Shown: positions 26,641-35,475, numbered from the stretch's first letter. The stretch is DNA of 64,000 bases from an uncultured SAR116 cluster alpha proteobacterium (GCA_902523435.1 CABYZM010000002.1:30225-94224), one strand, 5' to 3'. A program made the numbers and translations. The notes: generated by a model not told the origin, from the sequence alone.

Positions 26641-28152
26641 CTACATCGTTGCACCAATTTGCCAAGGGACAAATTCGTAATCACCCAATCCCTGAGCTTC
26701 AGATTTTGATTGCTGTCCAGAGGCGACATCCAGCAGTAACTGATAGATTTCACTTCCTTTTTCTTCAAGGCTCAAATTTTCAGTCAACATAGCACCGGCG
26801 TTAATATCCATATCGTCAATTAATCTTTTATACATCTCTGTATTTGTGGCAATTTTCACGCAAGGAGACGGTTTTGAGCCAAAGGCAGAACCTCTGCCAG
26901 TGGTGAAGGTCACAAGATTGCAACCACTAGCAATTTGACCAGTGACAGATGCCGGATCATAGCCTGGCGAATCCATGAAGGTAAAACCTTTTGCAGTTAC
27001 TGGTTCGGCATATTTATAGACCCCATTCAGCGGTGTTGTTCCTCCCTTCGCTGCTGCACCAAGCGATTTTTCTAGAATGGTCGTTAAGCCACCTTTTTTG
27101 TTTCCAGGGCTGGGATTGTTATCCATGGAGCCCCTATTACGAGCCGTATAATCCTCCCACCATTTAATCAGCTGGACCAATTGCTGGCCTGTTATTTCAT
27201 TACAGGCCCGCCTTGTCAGCAGATGTTCCGCGCCATAAATTTCAGGAGTTTCCGCCAGAACAGCTGTACCGCCTTGTGCAACCAGCAAATCACACGCATA
27301 GCCAAGAGCTGGGTTAGCTGTAATCCCTGAAAGGGCGTCAGAGCCCCCGCATTGCAAAGCCACCATGAGTTCAGATACCGGGCACGGTTCGCGTTGGCAT
27401 TTGTTCGCTTCCGGCAGCATAGTTCGAACCATTTCGATGCCTGTCTCAACTGTTTTAGCAAGACCTTGTGTATCCTGGATATTCATCGCTTTGAATAGAG
27501 GACCTTGTTTCAAACCATATGCTTCCAGCAGCCAGTCTATCTGGTTCATCTCGCACCCTAGCCCAACCATCACAATACCAGCATGATTTGGGTTGCGTGC
27601 ATATCCCCATAACACCCTCTGTAGCGCATCAAAACCCTCACCCTGACCAGCCATGCCGCACCCAGTACCGTGAACAAAAGCAACAACGCCATCAACATTG
27701 GGATATTTTGTCATCTCATCCGGGCCAAAGGCGGAGGCAATCATCCGAGCGGCTGTTGCTGAACAATTTACAGATGTCAAAATGCCAATATAGTTTCGTG
27801 TGCCAACTTTACCGTTTCCCCGCCGATAGCCCATAAAAGCATCTCTGGACGTTTCAGGCACCACAGCCACGGACTGCAAGTCTGTGGCAAATTCGTAATC
27901 AGCTGAAGTGTTGCGAAAATCAACATTATGCGTATGCACATGTTCACCGGGCTGAATATCTGTACTGGCATAGCCAATTATCTGTGAATATTTTCGAATG
28001 GCTTGGCCTTGCTTGATTTTAGCCGTGGCGATTTTATGTGTGCAAGGCACGAGACCCACTGTTATCACCTGCTCAACCTGAACGCCGGAATCAAGCTCAG
28101 CTGTAACAGTCACCACATTATCTATCTCACTAAGACGGATAAAGTTTTTCAT
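26641..28152 (-). CDS. UxaA-family (altronate/galactarate-type) dehydratase, full length
   Basis: A 503-residue protein. It has an N-terminal SAF domain (about residues 1-85, with GEHVHTHN) and a C-terminal GD_AH domain beginning GYRRGNGKVGTRNYIGILTSVNCSATAA. Conserved CGGSDALSGITANPALG and CNLVTFTTGRGSAFG segments are present. Such Fe2+-dependent enzymes dehydrate sugar acids such as D-altronate or galactarate to 2-keto-3-deoxy acids. AGGAAG precedes the ATG. It forms a two-gene operon with a PhyH oxygenase, not with uxaB/uxaC, so the substrate may differ from altronate. Confidence 0.9.
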   Translation of the reverse strand: MKNFIRLSEIDNVVTVTAELDSGVQVEQVITVGLVPCTHKIATAKIKQGQAIRKYSQIIGYASTDIQPGEHVHTHNVDFRNTSADYEFATDLQSVAVVPETSRDAFMGYRRGNGKVGTRNYIGILTSVNCSATAARMIASAFGPDEMTKYPNVDGVVAFVHGTGCGMAGQGEGFDALQRVLWGYARNPNHAGIVMVGLGCEMNQIDWLLEAYGLKQGPLFKAMNIQDTQGLAKTVETGIEMVRTMLPEANKCQREPCPVSELMVALQCGGSDALSGITANPALGYACDLLVAQGGTAVLAETPEIYGAEHLLTRRACNEITGQQLVQLIKWWEDYTARNRGSMDNNPSPGNKKGGLTTILEKSLGAAAKGGTTPLNGVYKYAEPVTAKGFTFMDSPGYDPASVTGQIASGCNLVTFTTGRGSAFGSKPSPCVKIATNTEMYKRLIDDMDINAGAMLTENLSLEEKGSEIYQLLLDVASGQQSKSEAQGLGDYEFVPWQIGATM

Positions 28153-28518
28153 CTAACAAACTTCCTAGATAGGCGAAATGACTGTCATTGTTACCTTACA
28201 TAGTTTGAAACGTAATGTACAACGCAACAAAAATATTTTGTCGTATTGGAAACTCTGTAAAGGTTTCTTAGCCCCGACCTGCTAATTCAGAGTAGCTGGT
28301 CCTAGTGTGCAGATCATTTTCAAAACGGTGCAAGATAAAAATGTTTTATGTTTAAAAACAATAGATAAATGAATTTATCCAGTGCAATAAGTTTGCAAGG
28401 TAGAGCAAAGAACTGTACGACATTCTTCATAGTTGCGAGATTTTATTTGGTAGCGCCAAGCTGTAAAGTACCCATTTCATTGGTTTTGTTTGGCAAATGC
28501 TTTGCCTTTTGACTAAAT
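28153..28518. other. Intergenic region between the TRAP operon and the uxaA-family operon
   Basis: 366 bp, AT-rich, without a convincing frame. Both flanking operons run leftward, so it holds the end of the dctM transcript and the promoter of the UxaA-family gene. A short hairpin lies at 28492-28506. This is also the approximate left edge of the more AT-rich block to the right. Confidence 0.55.
28492..28506. terminator. Short hairpin downstream of dctM
   Basis: GGCAAA-TGC-TTTGCC, with four T on the plus-strand side and A-rich sequence on the minus-strand side. It lies 13 bp past the dctM stop. A weak bidirectional terminator is possible, but only six pairs are present. Confidence 0.35.
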
Positions 28519-29820
28519 TCAAAACAAAGCCTCTGGTACAAGCAATACTATTTCCGGCCAAATAATTATAAACCCAACTGTTAGCAGCATTGCCGCCACG
28601 AAAGGAAGAATTCCTCGATAGACATCCGCTAATTCTCCACGACCCCTAACAGCTTGAACTACATACAGATTCATTCCTACAGGTGGCGTGATTAAGGCTA
28701 GCTCCATCATAATTACTAGGAAGATACCAAACCAGACGGGATCGATTCCAAGATGTAGTATAACCGGCATCACAATTGGGATGGTGCCCACCATCATCGA
28801 TAAAGTTTCCAAAAAACACCCCATGACCAGATAAAACAATACGAGGATTAAAATCATTTGTGTGGCATTTAGGCCCAGATCAGTAACAGTCCTACTCATA
28901 GCTTGCGGAACTCCAAGCAAGCCAACTATGAAGTTCAAGAAAAATGCTGCAGTAATAATAAAAAGTAGCATTGCTGAAGTCTTTATTGTCGCTATGAAGG
29001 CTTCGTGTAGCATAGGAAAACTCAATTCACGATTAATTGCAGCAAGGCCAAATGCTAAGACGACCCCTAGAGCTGCCGCTTCTGTTGGAGTAGCCCAACC
29101 ACCATAAATTGCACCCATAACGATTACAAAAATACCTAAGGGTGGAACGAGGTGCCGTAGACGAAATAGGCGCTCATTTAATGGGGGTACTTCAGTAACT
29201 TGTTCGGCCAGTGATGGCTTCCAAAGAACCGCAATTACTATGATTGTCATGAAAACAACGGTAAGCAGGATCCCTGGCAAAATACCTGCTGCGAACAATT
29301 GGCCTATCGATGTATTCGTTAATGCACCATAAATAATTAGGTTGACTGAAGGAGGTATCAGAATCCCTAATGTAGCACCAGCGGCAATTGAGCCTAAGAC
29401 TAGAGGTTCATTGTAAGCGCGACGTTTGAACTCATCAAGTGCTACAGTTCCTATAGTAGCGGCTGTTGCAACTGAAGACCCTGAGACTGCCGAAAACATT
29501 GCACATGCTCCAATATTCGTATGTAAAAGACCACCAGGCATTCGGCTAAGCCAATCTGTAAGACTTTCGTACATGTTGCGAGTAATGCCAGCACGAAGCA
29601 AAATTTCTCCTAAAAGTACAAAGAGTGGAATAGTTGTTAGAAGAAAGTCATTCATAACTGCCCAAAGACTTGTTCCATAAGAGAGCAGAACTGGTGGGCC
29701 AAAATAGATCATCGCACCGAGTACCCCTGTTGCAAGCATTGCTATGCCAACGTGCAGACCAACAAACATGAGACCCAACATTATAAAAAAACCAAAAACA
29801 GCTCCGGTAAGATCGATCAT
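28519..29820 (-). CDS. TRAP transporter large permease (DctM family)
   Basis: A 433-residue, very hydrophobic protein with about 12 membrane segments, typical of the large TRAP subunit (FGFFIMLGLMFVGLHVGIAM at the start; AGATLGILIPPSVNLIIYG and ITPPVGMNLYVVQ in the middle and late parts). It forms the Na+-driven transport channel together with DctQ. Its start overlaps the dctQ stop by four bases. It is the last gene of the five-gene operon at 33.1-28.5 kb. The two PP(S/V) hairpin regions are intact, so the transporter looks functional. Confidence 0.93.
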   Translation of the reverse strand: MIDLTGAVFGFFIMLGLMFVGLHVGIAMLATGVLGAMIYFGPPVLLSYGTSLWAVMNDFLLTTIPLFVLLGEILLRAGITRNMYESLTDWLSRMPGGLLHTNIGACAMFSAVSGSSVATAATIGTVALDEFKRRAYNEPLVLGSIAAGATLGILIPPSVNLIIYGALTNTSIGQLFAAGILPGILLTVVFMTIIVIAVLWKPSLAEQVTEVPPLNERLFRLRHLVPPLGIFVIVMGAIYGGWATPTEAAALGVVLAFGLAAINRELSFPMLHEAFIATIKTSAMLLFIITAAFFLNFIVGLLGVPQAMSRTVTDLGLNATQMILILVLFYLVMGCFLETLSMMVGTIPIVMPVILHLGIDPVWFGIFLVIMMELALITPPVGMNLYVVQAVRGRGELADVYRGILPFVAAMLLTVGFIIIWPEIVLLVPEALF

Positions 29821-30341
29821 TTGCGGACCTCTTCAATTTCTTCACTAATAGTAGGTGGGGCCAGCACATCTTCTGCTTCTTTGAGACCAATGCGAAGAGC
29901 CAAAACACCTCGAAATGCAGTCCATAATGCAGATAAACCGAAGATTATAAGGCCAGTCATCCAAAGTGATTGAGGTATCCATAGAGGTACCTGAAGCGGA
30001 CTCGAAGAAACTGATCCAAACGTAAGGCTCTCATCAAGAGTATGCCATCCCATATACCCCATAAAAGCAGCGCCAATCCCTAATGCTATATATGAAATAA
30101 GGTTTAGAATAGCTTGAACCTTTTTTGGTAACCTAAAAAGTAGAACATCAATGCGCGTGTGAGCTCTTTCAACAGCTGCTAGTGCCATACCGAAGGTGCC
30201 TATGATAGCAACTACATAACCACCGATTTCATCCACTCCCTGAAGCGAGTGGTTGAAGAGTTTGCGTGCAATTATCTCAAAAAAAATTAAAAAGGATAAA
30301 CCCAAACAGGCATATCCGCCACATATTCCAACAATGCGCAT
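29817..30341 (-). CDS. TRAP transporter small permease (DctQ family)
   Basis: A 174-residue protein with four predicted membrane helices and the DctQ core (EIIARKLFNHSLQGVDEIGGYVV, AHTRIDVLLFRLP). The C-terminal 30 residues are charged and cytoplasmic, slightly longer than average. It pairs with DctM, which overlaps it by four bases. A stable hairpin (30359-30384) separates it from the upstream dctP-type gene. Confidence 0.9.
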   Translation of the reverse strand: MRIVGICGGYACLGLSFLIFFEIIARKLFNHSLQGVDEIGGYVVAIIGTFGMALAAVERAHTRIDVLLFRLPKKVQAILNLISYIALGIGAAFMGYMGWHTLDESLTFGSVSSSPLQVPLWIPQSLWMTGLIIFGLSALWTAFRGVLALRIGLKEAEDVLAPPTISEEIEEVRK

Positions 30342-30358
30342 ATGAACTCTCTTATTTT

Positions 30359-30384
30359 AGAGGCGCGCACTACTGCACGCCTCT
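30359..30384. terminator. Hairpin between TRAP binding-protein and membrane genes
   Basis: AGAGGCG-c-GCA, loop CTAC, TGC-a-CGCCTCT: seven plus three pairs with one mismatch. It sits seven bases after the binding-protein stop. As with the ABC operon hairpin at 13313-13349, it probably lowers expression of the membrane subunits or protects the upstream mRNA end. Confidence 0.65.
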
Positions 30385-30391
30385 TTGTTGT

Positions 30392-31435
30392 TTATTTTAA
30401 TTCAATGCCCCGAACTGCTCCAACAGTAGCATTCCATACTTTAGAGCAATCTGCATAACCAGCATTACAACTCTCTGCCCAACCAGGCAAAACCTTGTCC
30501 ATTGTGGCAGCTGTGACCTTGGCTTGATCTTCCGGAGTCGGTTCGACTAAAGTCATGCCAAATTTTGTATAGTTTTCACACCCATCACCTCCAGTGTTAC
30601 AAGCAATAGCCCAGCCATTGTTTTGTTTGGCCAGCGCCCAAAAAGCATTCTGGAAATCAGTAAATTCATTCTCTAGTTTTGCTTTTTCTGCGTCCGAAAA
30701 ACTATTCCATTTATCAAGGTTTATAAAATGTGCATTCACAGACCAAGAAATTCCAAGAGGTAAAAAGTGTGTTGTTACTTCAGGCCAGTTTCCAGTGTTA
30801 CCAGATGTTGGAGATGTAATAGCACAATCTACTAAACCACGTTGAAGTGCAGGGTAAACTTCTTTGAAACTCATAGTCACTGGCGTGGCACCTAAGGCTT
30901 CAATCAAAGTTGACATAGATGACGTGTAAGACCTAATTTTTAAGCCCTCGAAGTCATTTAGGCTCTTTATTTCGGCATTACAGTAAAAAACCTGTGGGCC
31001 ATAGGGCCACACTGCTAAAGGTTTAGCATTAAATTTTTCTGCAACACGTTTTTCTAATTGCGGCATAAAAGCTTTTACAACTTCTTCTAGTTGATCCATC
31101 GAGGTTGATACACCGATAAGATCAATTCCTTCAAGAAATGCATCGTCACGAGCGGCCGCACCTACGGTACTTTGAACAATATCAAATGCACCTGTCCTTA
31201 CCATCCTCAAAGTATCCTGCATATCGACACCAACAACGTCTAAAGGATTAAAGTTTATTGCGAGGTCAATACCGGTTTTATCCTCTAGTTCGGCGTAAAA
31301 TTGCTTTTCTAGAGCAGTGTGGAATTTATGCGTAGAAACGAGCCCTGTAGCGCGGATTGTAGTCTCGCCTACTGCAGGCATGGCGCTCATTACCAATGTT
31401 GCCACTAGTGCAAAGAAACTGTATGTAAATTTCAT
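30392..31435 (-). CDS. TRAP transporter periplasmic binding protein (DctP family)
   Basis: A 347-residue protein with a Sec signal peptide (hydrophobic residues about 5-18, cleavage near AVGE). The mature part shows the TRAP-specific YFCNAEIKSLNDFEGLKIRSYTSSMSTLIEALGATPVTMSFKEVYPALQRGLVDC region, in which the Arg of KIRS usually binds the ligand carboxylate. So the solute is probably an organic acid. A GGAG site precedes the ATG. It follows the deacetylase-like gene by 18 bp, placing uptake and enzymes in one operon. Confidence 0.92.
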   Translation of the reverse strand: MKFTYSFFALVATLVMSAMPAVGETTIRATGLVSTHKFHTALEKQFYAELEDKTGIDLAINFNPLDVVGVDMQDTLRMVRTGAFDIVQSTVGAAARDDAFLEGIDLIGVSTSMDQLEEVVKAFMPQLEKRVAEKFNAKPLAVWPYGPQVFYCNAEIKSLNDFEGLKIRSYTSSMSTLIEALGATPVTMSFKEVYPALQRGLVDCAITSPTSGNTGNWPEVTTHFLPLGISWSVNAHFINLDKWNSFSDAEKAKLENEFTDFQNAFWALAKQNNGWAIACNTGGDGCENYTKFGMTLVEPTPEDQAKVTAATMDKVLPGWAESCNAGYADCSKVWNATVGAVRGIELK

Positions 31436-31453
31436 TCATTATCTCCATTTGAG

Positions 31454-32353
31454 TTAAGTTTTTGCTGTTTGAGATACAGCTGCGAAGTGACGAGCTATGT
31501 CTATTCGACGCGCCCGCCAGATCTGAGCGTCTAAATCCGCCAGATATTCAAGAATTTTTGTAACAGCGCGAAATCGTGCAGGTCTGCCGCCTATACGCAG
31601 ATGAAACCCGATCGATAATGTTGAAGACTTTCCTGCGCGCGCTTCAAGCAAAAGTTGCTCGACCGCATCACATACATATTCATACATTTCCGCAGACCTA
31701 ACAAAACCGTTAGGGTGAAAAAACTTCATATCATTAGTATCAAGATTATATGGAACAACGATAAGACCAGAACTATCGTGGTAAGGTAAATCGTCATCAA
31801 AAGCGTTGGATGTATAAATATAGCCTTCATTTGCCAGAAGTTTTCGGGTCCAAGAACTCTCTGAACCCCGACAAAAAAATCCAACTGGTTTTTGACCAGT
31901 TGCCGCTTTAATCGCTTCACCAGCGCGAATCAGATCATTTTTTTCACTATCGATATCAGTGTAATCTGCATTCGGCCGCCATAACCATCCATGACATGCT
32001 GTTTCGTGCCCTGCGTCCGAGACAGCGCGAGCAAGTTGAGGGCTACGTTCGACTGCTCGTCCACACATGTAAAAAGTAGCAGGTGTATCGGTATTTTTTA
32101 ATACGTCAAGAAAACGCCACAGACCGACTCGGGTGCCATAAGCAAAGATTTGCTCTTGACCTAGATCACGCTGCCCTTTTGGCACGACACTAATGATCTC
32201 CCCAACGAGTTCTGAAGCTGAATCACCATCTCCCACTTGAAGTTCGGCCCCTTCTTCGAAATTCACTACCACAGAAATTGCTACGCGCGCTCCATTAGGC
32301 CAGATAATTTCTGGCCTAGAACCTGCGTATCCAATAAGATTTCGTTCAAACAT
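31454..32353 (-). CDS. Polysaccharide-deacetylase-fold amidohydrolase (PuuE-like)
   Basis: A 299-residue NodB-fold protein closest in pattern to cofactor-independent allantoinases (NLIGYAGSRPEIIWPNGARVAISVVVNFEEGAE, ETACHGW, SEKNDLIRAGEAI, HLRIGGRPAR). The ATG at 32353 overlaps the upstream gene by eight bases; a longer frame would run 89 bases into it. It is a paralogue of the PuuE domain at 15.9-17.4 kb but lacks the decarboxylase domain. In this operon it may open a ring or cleave a cyclic amide other than allantoin. Confidence 0.85.
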   Translation of the reverse strand: MFERNLIGYAGSRPEIIWPNGARVAISVVVNFEEGAELQVGDGDSASELVGEIISVVPKGQRDLGQEQIFAYGTRVGLWRFLDVLKNTDTPATFYMCGRAVERSPQLARAVSDAGHETACHGWLWRPNADYTDIDSEKNDLIRAGEAIKAATGQKPVGFFCRGSESSWTRKLLANEGYIYTSNAFDDDLPYHDSSGLIVVPYNLDTNDMKFFHPNGFVRSAEMYEYVCDAVEQLLLEARAGKSSTLSIGFHLRIGGRPARFRAVTKILEYLADLDAQIWRARRIDIARHFAAVSQTAKT

Positions 32354-33077
32354 CAAATAAGCGTCCCCAGCCATGGATGGTTTTAGGTTCCCCTCCAGCC
32401 ACCTTGATTGATTTCCAAAGTGCAGTTGAGACACTATCTAGAACTGTTATTCCAGTTTCTTCTTCAATAAGTGGAGCCAACTGGGCTCCTCTAAAGTTTG
32501 TACAAAAAATCAGTATTGCGTCGGGCTGTTCGTTAGCAACAGCTCGGCAAAGTTCTAGTATGTCTGCCTCGGCATACGTTGCAAAAGAAAAATTACCAGG
32601 ATCTCCAAGATGTTTTTCAGCAGCAATCTCATACCCTTCTAATCGATAGTTATTAAGGATTTTTTGTTGAATTTCAGTTAGGTAGGGCGTAACAAAACTA
32701 ATCCTTTTTGCATTGAATTTCGCAAGCAACTCATTCATAGCTAAAATTGAAGAGCAAGCTTTGATACCGGTCCTGGCTTCGATCTCCGAAATTAAAGCAG
32801 AGTCTTTTTCAAAACCTAACCAGCCTGATGACGTACCATTCCAGCAGATAGATTGAACTTTCGCATCAGCTAGTAAATCTGCTGCCTCTAACATTGGAAC
32901 ATTACTAAATTGGTCCACTGAGTCAGCTTCCAACGATATCTTTAGCACTCTGAAGCGGCTGAAATGGGCCGAGATGTCAGATTGATTGGCCAGCATAGAA
33001 AAAGTCAAAGGTTCAAGAACAGTGTTTGAGGAAGGCGTAAGCATTCCAAGACGAGTACTGGCCAAGTCAGATATCAT
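32346..33077 (-). CDS. Maleate isomerase / arylmalonate decarboxylase-family protein (Asp/Glu racemase superfamily)
   Basis: A 243-residue protein with RLGMLTPSSNTVLEP at the start, typical of the maleate isomerase/AMDase group. The first catalytic position is G81 in WNGTSSG rather than Cys, followed by Thr-Ser; the second is C192 in FCTNFRG; Y132 is in TPYLTEI. One Gly plus one Cys is the arrangement in arylmalonate decarboxylase, whereas racemases and maleate isomerase use two Cys. A decarboxylation or single-Cys reaction is therefore more likely than racemisation. A GGAG site precedes the ATG. It leads the TRAP operon and starts only 17 bp from the divergent hydantoin-racemase-like gene. 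Confidence 0.82.
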   Translation of the reverse strand: MISDLASTRLGMLTPSSNTVLEPLTFSMLANQSDISAHFSRFRVLKISLEADSVDQFSNVPMLEAADLLADAKVQSICWNGTSSGWLGFEKDSALISEIEARTGIKACSSILAMNELLAKFNAKRISFVTPYLTEIQQKILNNYRLEGYEIAAEKHLGDPGNFSFATYAEADILELCRAVANEQPDAILIFCTNFRGAQLAPLIEEETGITVLDSVSTALWKSIKVAGGEPKTIHGWGRLFDV

Positions 33078-33094
33078 ATGAAATACTCCGTCCT

Positions 33095-33751
33095 ATGAAA
33101 CCGGTTCTTATAATTAATCCAAATGGCTCCCAAAAAACGACACAAGACATGGTTGGCATAACCAGACGATATTTGCCTAATGTAATGGGCTGGACAAATC
33201 ATAAGGGACCAGAAATGATTGTTGATCAAGACCAGCTTTACGAGGCCGCAAATCAAATATCTGAAGCAGTTTTTCCGGAGGCAAGTGCATTGATTGTGGC
33301 TGCTTTCGGCGATCCTGGTGCTAAGAGATTGGCTGGTAGTATGGATATTCCAGTAATAGGAATTGCAGCTGCTGCGGCGCGAGAAGCAGTGTTGAGTGGA
33401 GTGTCCTTTGCCGTAGTTACTACCACTCCAAAATTGGCCCCTTCTATAGATGAAATGATGCGAGCTGAGGGGGGTGACACTTATCTTGGATGTCACACCA
33501 CGGAGGAAGATCCATTGGTTCTGGCATCCAATTCTGATGCGTTGGATTATGCTTTGATAACTTCCTGTGAAATAGCGAAAAAAGCGGGAGCCAAGCGCGT
33601 TATCATCGGTGGTGGCCCACTTAGCCAAGCTGCGAGCAGAATTTCGTCTCAGGTAAAAGTTCCCTTGATACAGCCTTTGGTTGCTGCATGCAGCGAGGTA
33701 AGTGCTCTTATAGAACATCAGCTACCCCACGTTCAAGATATTGGCCGATAG
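33095..33751 (+). CDS. Hydantoin-racemase-like Asp/Glu racemase superfamily protein lacking both catalytic Cys
   Basis: A 218-residue HyuE-like protein. The start MKPVLIINPNGS and the segment FGDPGAKRLAG are family-typical. The two catalytic cysteines are not there: A70 (VAAFGDPG) replaces the first and G173 (IIGGGPLS) the second. A subgroup of HyuE-like proteins with GGGPL seems to share this, so the change is probably functional. Two-base racemisation by the known mechanism would not work. The gene is divergent from the decarboxylase-like gene and overlaps the 3' end of the convergent hydantoinase-type gene by 44 bases. No clear ribosome site precedes it. Confidence 0.82.
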   Translation: MKPVLIINPNGSQKTTQDMVGITRRYLPNVMGWTNHKGPEMIVDQDQLYEAANQISEAVFPEASALIVAAFGDPGAKRLAGSMDIPVIGIAAAAAREAVLSGVSFAVVTTTPKLAPSIDEMMRAEGGDTYLGCHTTEEDPLVLASNSDALDYALITSCEIAKKAGAKRVIIGGGPLSQAASRISSQVKVPLIQPLVAACSEVSALIEHQLPHVQDIGR

Positions 33752-35102
33752 GTGAGCCAATTGGCTGGCCGTCTTTCATGATCGTTATTCCGCGCAATAT
33801 AGTATAGACTGGCCAACCGGTTACCTCAAAACCTTCCCACGGGGTGTAATCTGATCCATGGTGTAAGTCAGACTGCCTTATTGGTTTCGTGAGACTTGGA
33901 TCCCAAAGCGTTACATCAGCATCAGCTCCAACCGCTATCGCACCCTTGCGTGGGTAAAGTCCGTAAAGACGAGCGTGGTTGGTTGCCGTGATGGCAGCAA
34001 AATGGTCTAGGGAAATACGCTTCTTCACTACTCCCTCAGAAAAGAGTATTGGTAATCTGGTTTCTACTCCCGGTATTCCATTTGGAATATTTCGAAAACT
34101 TTGTCTTGCACCGGGGGCATCCTTACCAGCCGAATCGTTAAATCGAAATGGACAGTGGTCAGACGAAAAAATATCAAAAGTTTTATTTTGAATTCCATCC
34201 CATATTTTTGGCCATTCTTGTGCCGAGCGTGGTGGCGGAGAGCATACATATTTTGCACCTTCAAAGCCTGCACGGTCTAAATCTTCAGCGGTAAGAGTGA
34301 TGTACTGAGGACAAGTTTCTGCGAAAACCTTTAATCCACGCTGGCGAGCGCGCTGAATTTCTTCAGTAGTTTCACCATTAGAAACGTGTACTATAGTAAG
34401 TGGAACTCCTGCAATTTCTGCCAGCGAGATAGCACGATGGGTGGCCTCCCTTTCAACAGGAATTGGGCGTGTGGGTGCATGATAAAAAGGGCCCGTGTCA
34501 CCAATTAGCTCAGCTTTGTCACGAAGAAACTCAATCGCATCCTCATTTTCTGCATGGACCATAATCATTGCATTATGCTCCTTCGCCACAGCCATAACCT
34601 CTAAGATTTGTCTGTCACTCAGGGCAAGGTTGGCATACGTCATAAATACCTTAAAACTAGTGTAGCCAGCCTGAATTAGCGCTGGTAAATCTTGCCCGAT
34701 GGTAACTGGATCAGTATCGTTTACAATCAGATGAAATGAAACGTCTGTCATGCATTTACCTTCAGCTTTTTTGCGGTAAGCTGCCACGGCTTCGCGAAGA
34801 GTTTGACCTTGTTCAGGAAGACAAAAAGGAAGGATCGTTGTGTTACCCCCACAAGCAGCAGATCGAGTACCTGTTTCAAAATCATCAGCCATCTCAACAC
34901 CTGGCCCGGAAGGTTGAGAGATATGCACGTGACTATCGATACCACCTGGTAACGCGACTAGACCCTCTGCATTAACAACATGCTTACCATCTAGATTGGA
35001 GTCGATTGCTGCTATCTTGCCGTTTGTTATACCGATATCCGAATTAACAGTTCCATTAGCTGCAACCACCATCGAGTTTTTTATCACGCTTTCATAGTAC
35101 AT
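33708..35102 (-). CDS. Dihydropyrimidinase/hydantoinase/allantoinase-type cyclic amidohydrolase
   Basis: A 464-residue TIM-barrel metal hydrolase. The binuclear metal ligands are all visible: H58 and H60 in GGIDSHVH, K151 (to be carboxylated) in SFKVFMTY, H183 in MVHAEN, H239 in IVHVSN and D315 in SSDHCPF. These enzymes hydrolyse five- or six-membered cyclic ureides or amides. The substrate-recognition Tyr in KVFMTY is as in dihydropyrimidinases. The gene is convergent with the racemase-like gene and has no strong ribosome site. It is probably the ring-opening step of this cluster. Confidence 0.9.
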   Translation of the reverse strand: MYYESVIKNSMVVAANGTVNSDIGITNGKIAAIDSNLDGKHVVNAEGLVALPGGIDSHVHISQPSGPGVEMADDFETGTRSAACGGNTTILPFCLPEQGQTLREAVAAYRKKAEGKCMTDVSFHLIVNDTDPVTIGQDLPALIQAGYTSFKVFMTYANLALSDRQILEVMAVAKEHNAMIMVHAENEDAIEFLRDKAELIGDTGPFYHAPTRPIPVEREATHRAISLAEIAGVPLTIVHVSNGETTEEIQRARQRGLKVFAETCPQYITLTAEDLDRAGFEGAKYVCSPPPRSAQEWPKIWDGIQNKTFDIFSSDHCPFRFNDSAGKDAPGARQSFRNIPNGIPGVETRLPILFSEGVVKKRISLDHFAAITATNHARLYGLYPRKGAIAVGADADVTLWDPSLTKPIRQSDLHHGSDYTPWEGFEVTGWPVYTILRGITIMKDGQPIGSPIGQYLERGVADVL

Positions 35103-35254
35103 AAATTTTAGCTTTTTCTATTCATTATAAGATGTTCGTTTTCCGGAGCTGAGAATTGTCCAGCCAATCTCATCTTTATGATAGGCAAGATTGTCTTTAT
35201 AAAATGAGCTAGACTAGTTAGTTATTTGTAATAAAAGATTGAAAAATTTGATTG

Positions 35255-35332
35255 ATGACTAAGAAACAGCGTAAACAGGATTTACTTAAAATACTTTATG
35301 ATGAAACTATTTCGGCTTTAAGAAGCGAGTAA
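35255..35332 (+). CDS. Possible 25-residue leader or remnant peptide
   Basis: ATG-started frame of 25 codons, highly charged (seven Lys/Arg in the first half), with its end overlapping a terminator-like hairpin. It resembles the first helix of a regulator or a leader peptide. No ribosome site is visible, so it may not be translated. Confidence 0.15.
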   Translation: MTKKQRKQDLLKILYDETISALRSE

Positions 35333-35344
35333 ACTTCTTTTTTT
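35320..35344 (+). terminator. Terminator-like hairpin in the 35.1-35.6 kb gap
   Basis: AAGAAG, an eight-base loop, CTTCTT and then five T. The stem is short and AT-rich. It would end a transcript entering from the left on the plus strand, where only the 25-codon frame is seen. Confidence 0.4.
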
Positions 35345-35475
35345 ACTCACGACCACGATATTTCGATAGGAAGTTAGACTAGACGCTAAATTAATTTTAT
35401 TAAGCCGATAACACCACCATGACTAAAGTTACCAACCGCCCTGCCGATTTCTACTGCCAAAAATTACTATAGACG

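Noticed and set aside
33074..33718. 214-codon open frame on the minus strand opposite the hydantoin-racemase-like gene
   Set aside because: Composition (Ser, His, Arg and Asn-rich, no domain) fits an antisense shadow of the well-supported plus-strand gene.
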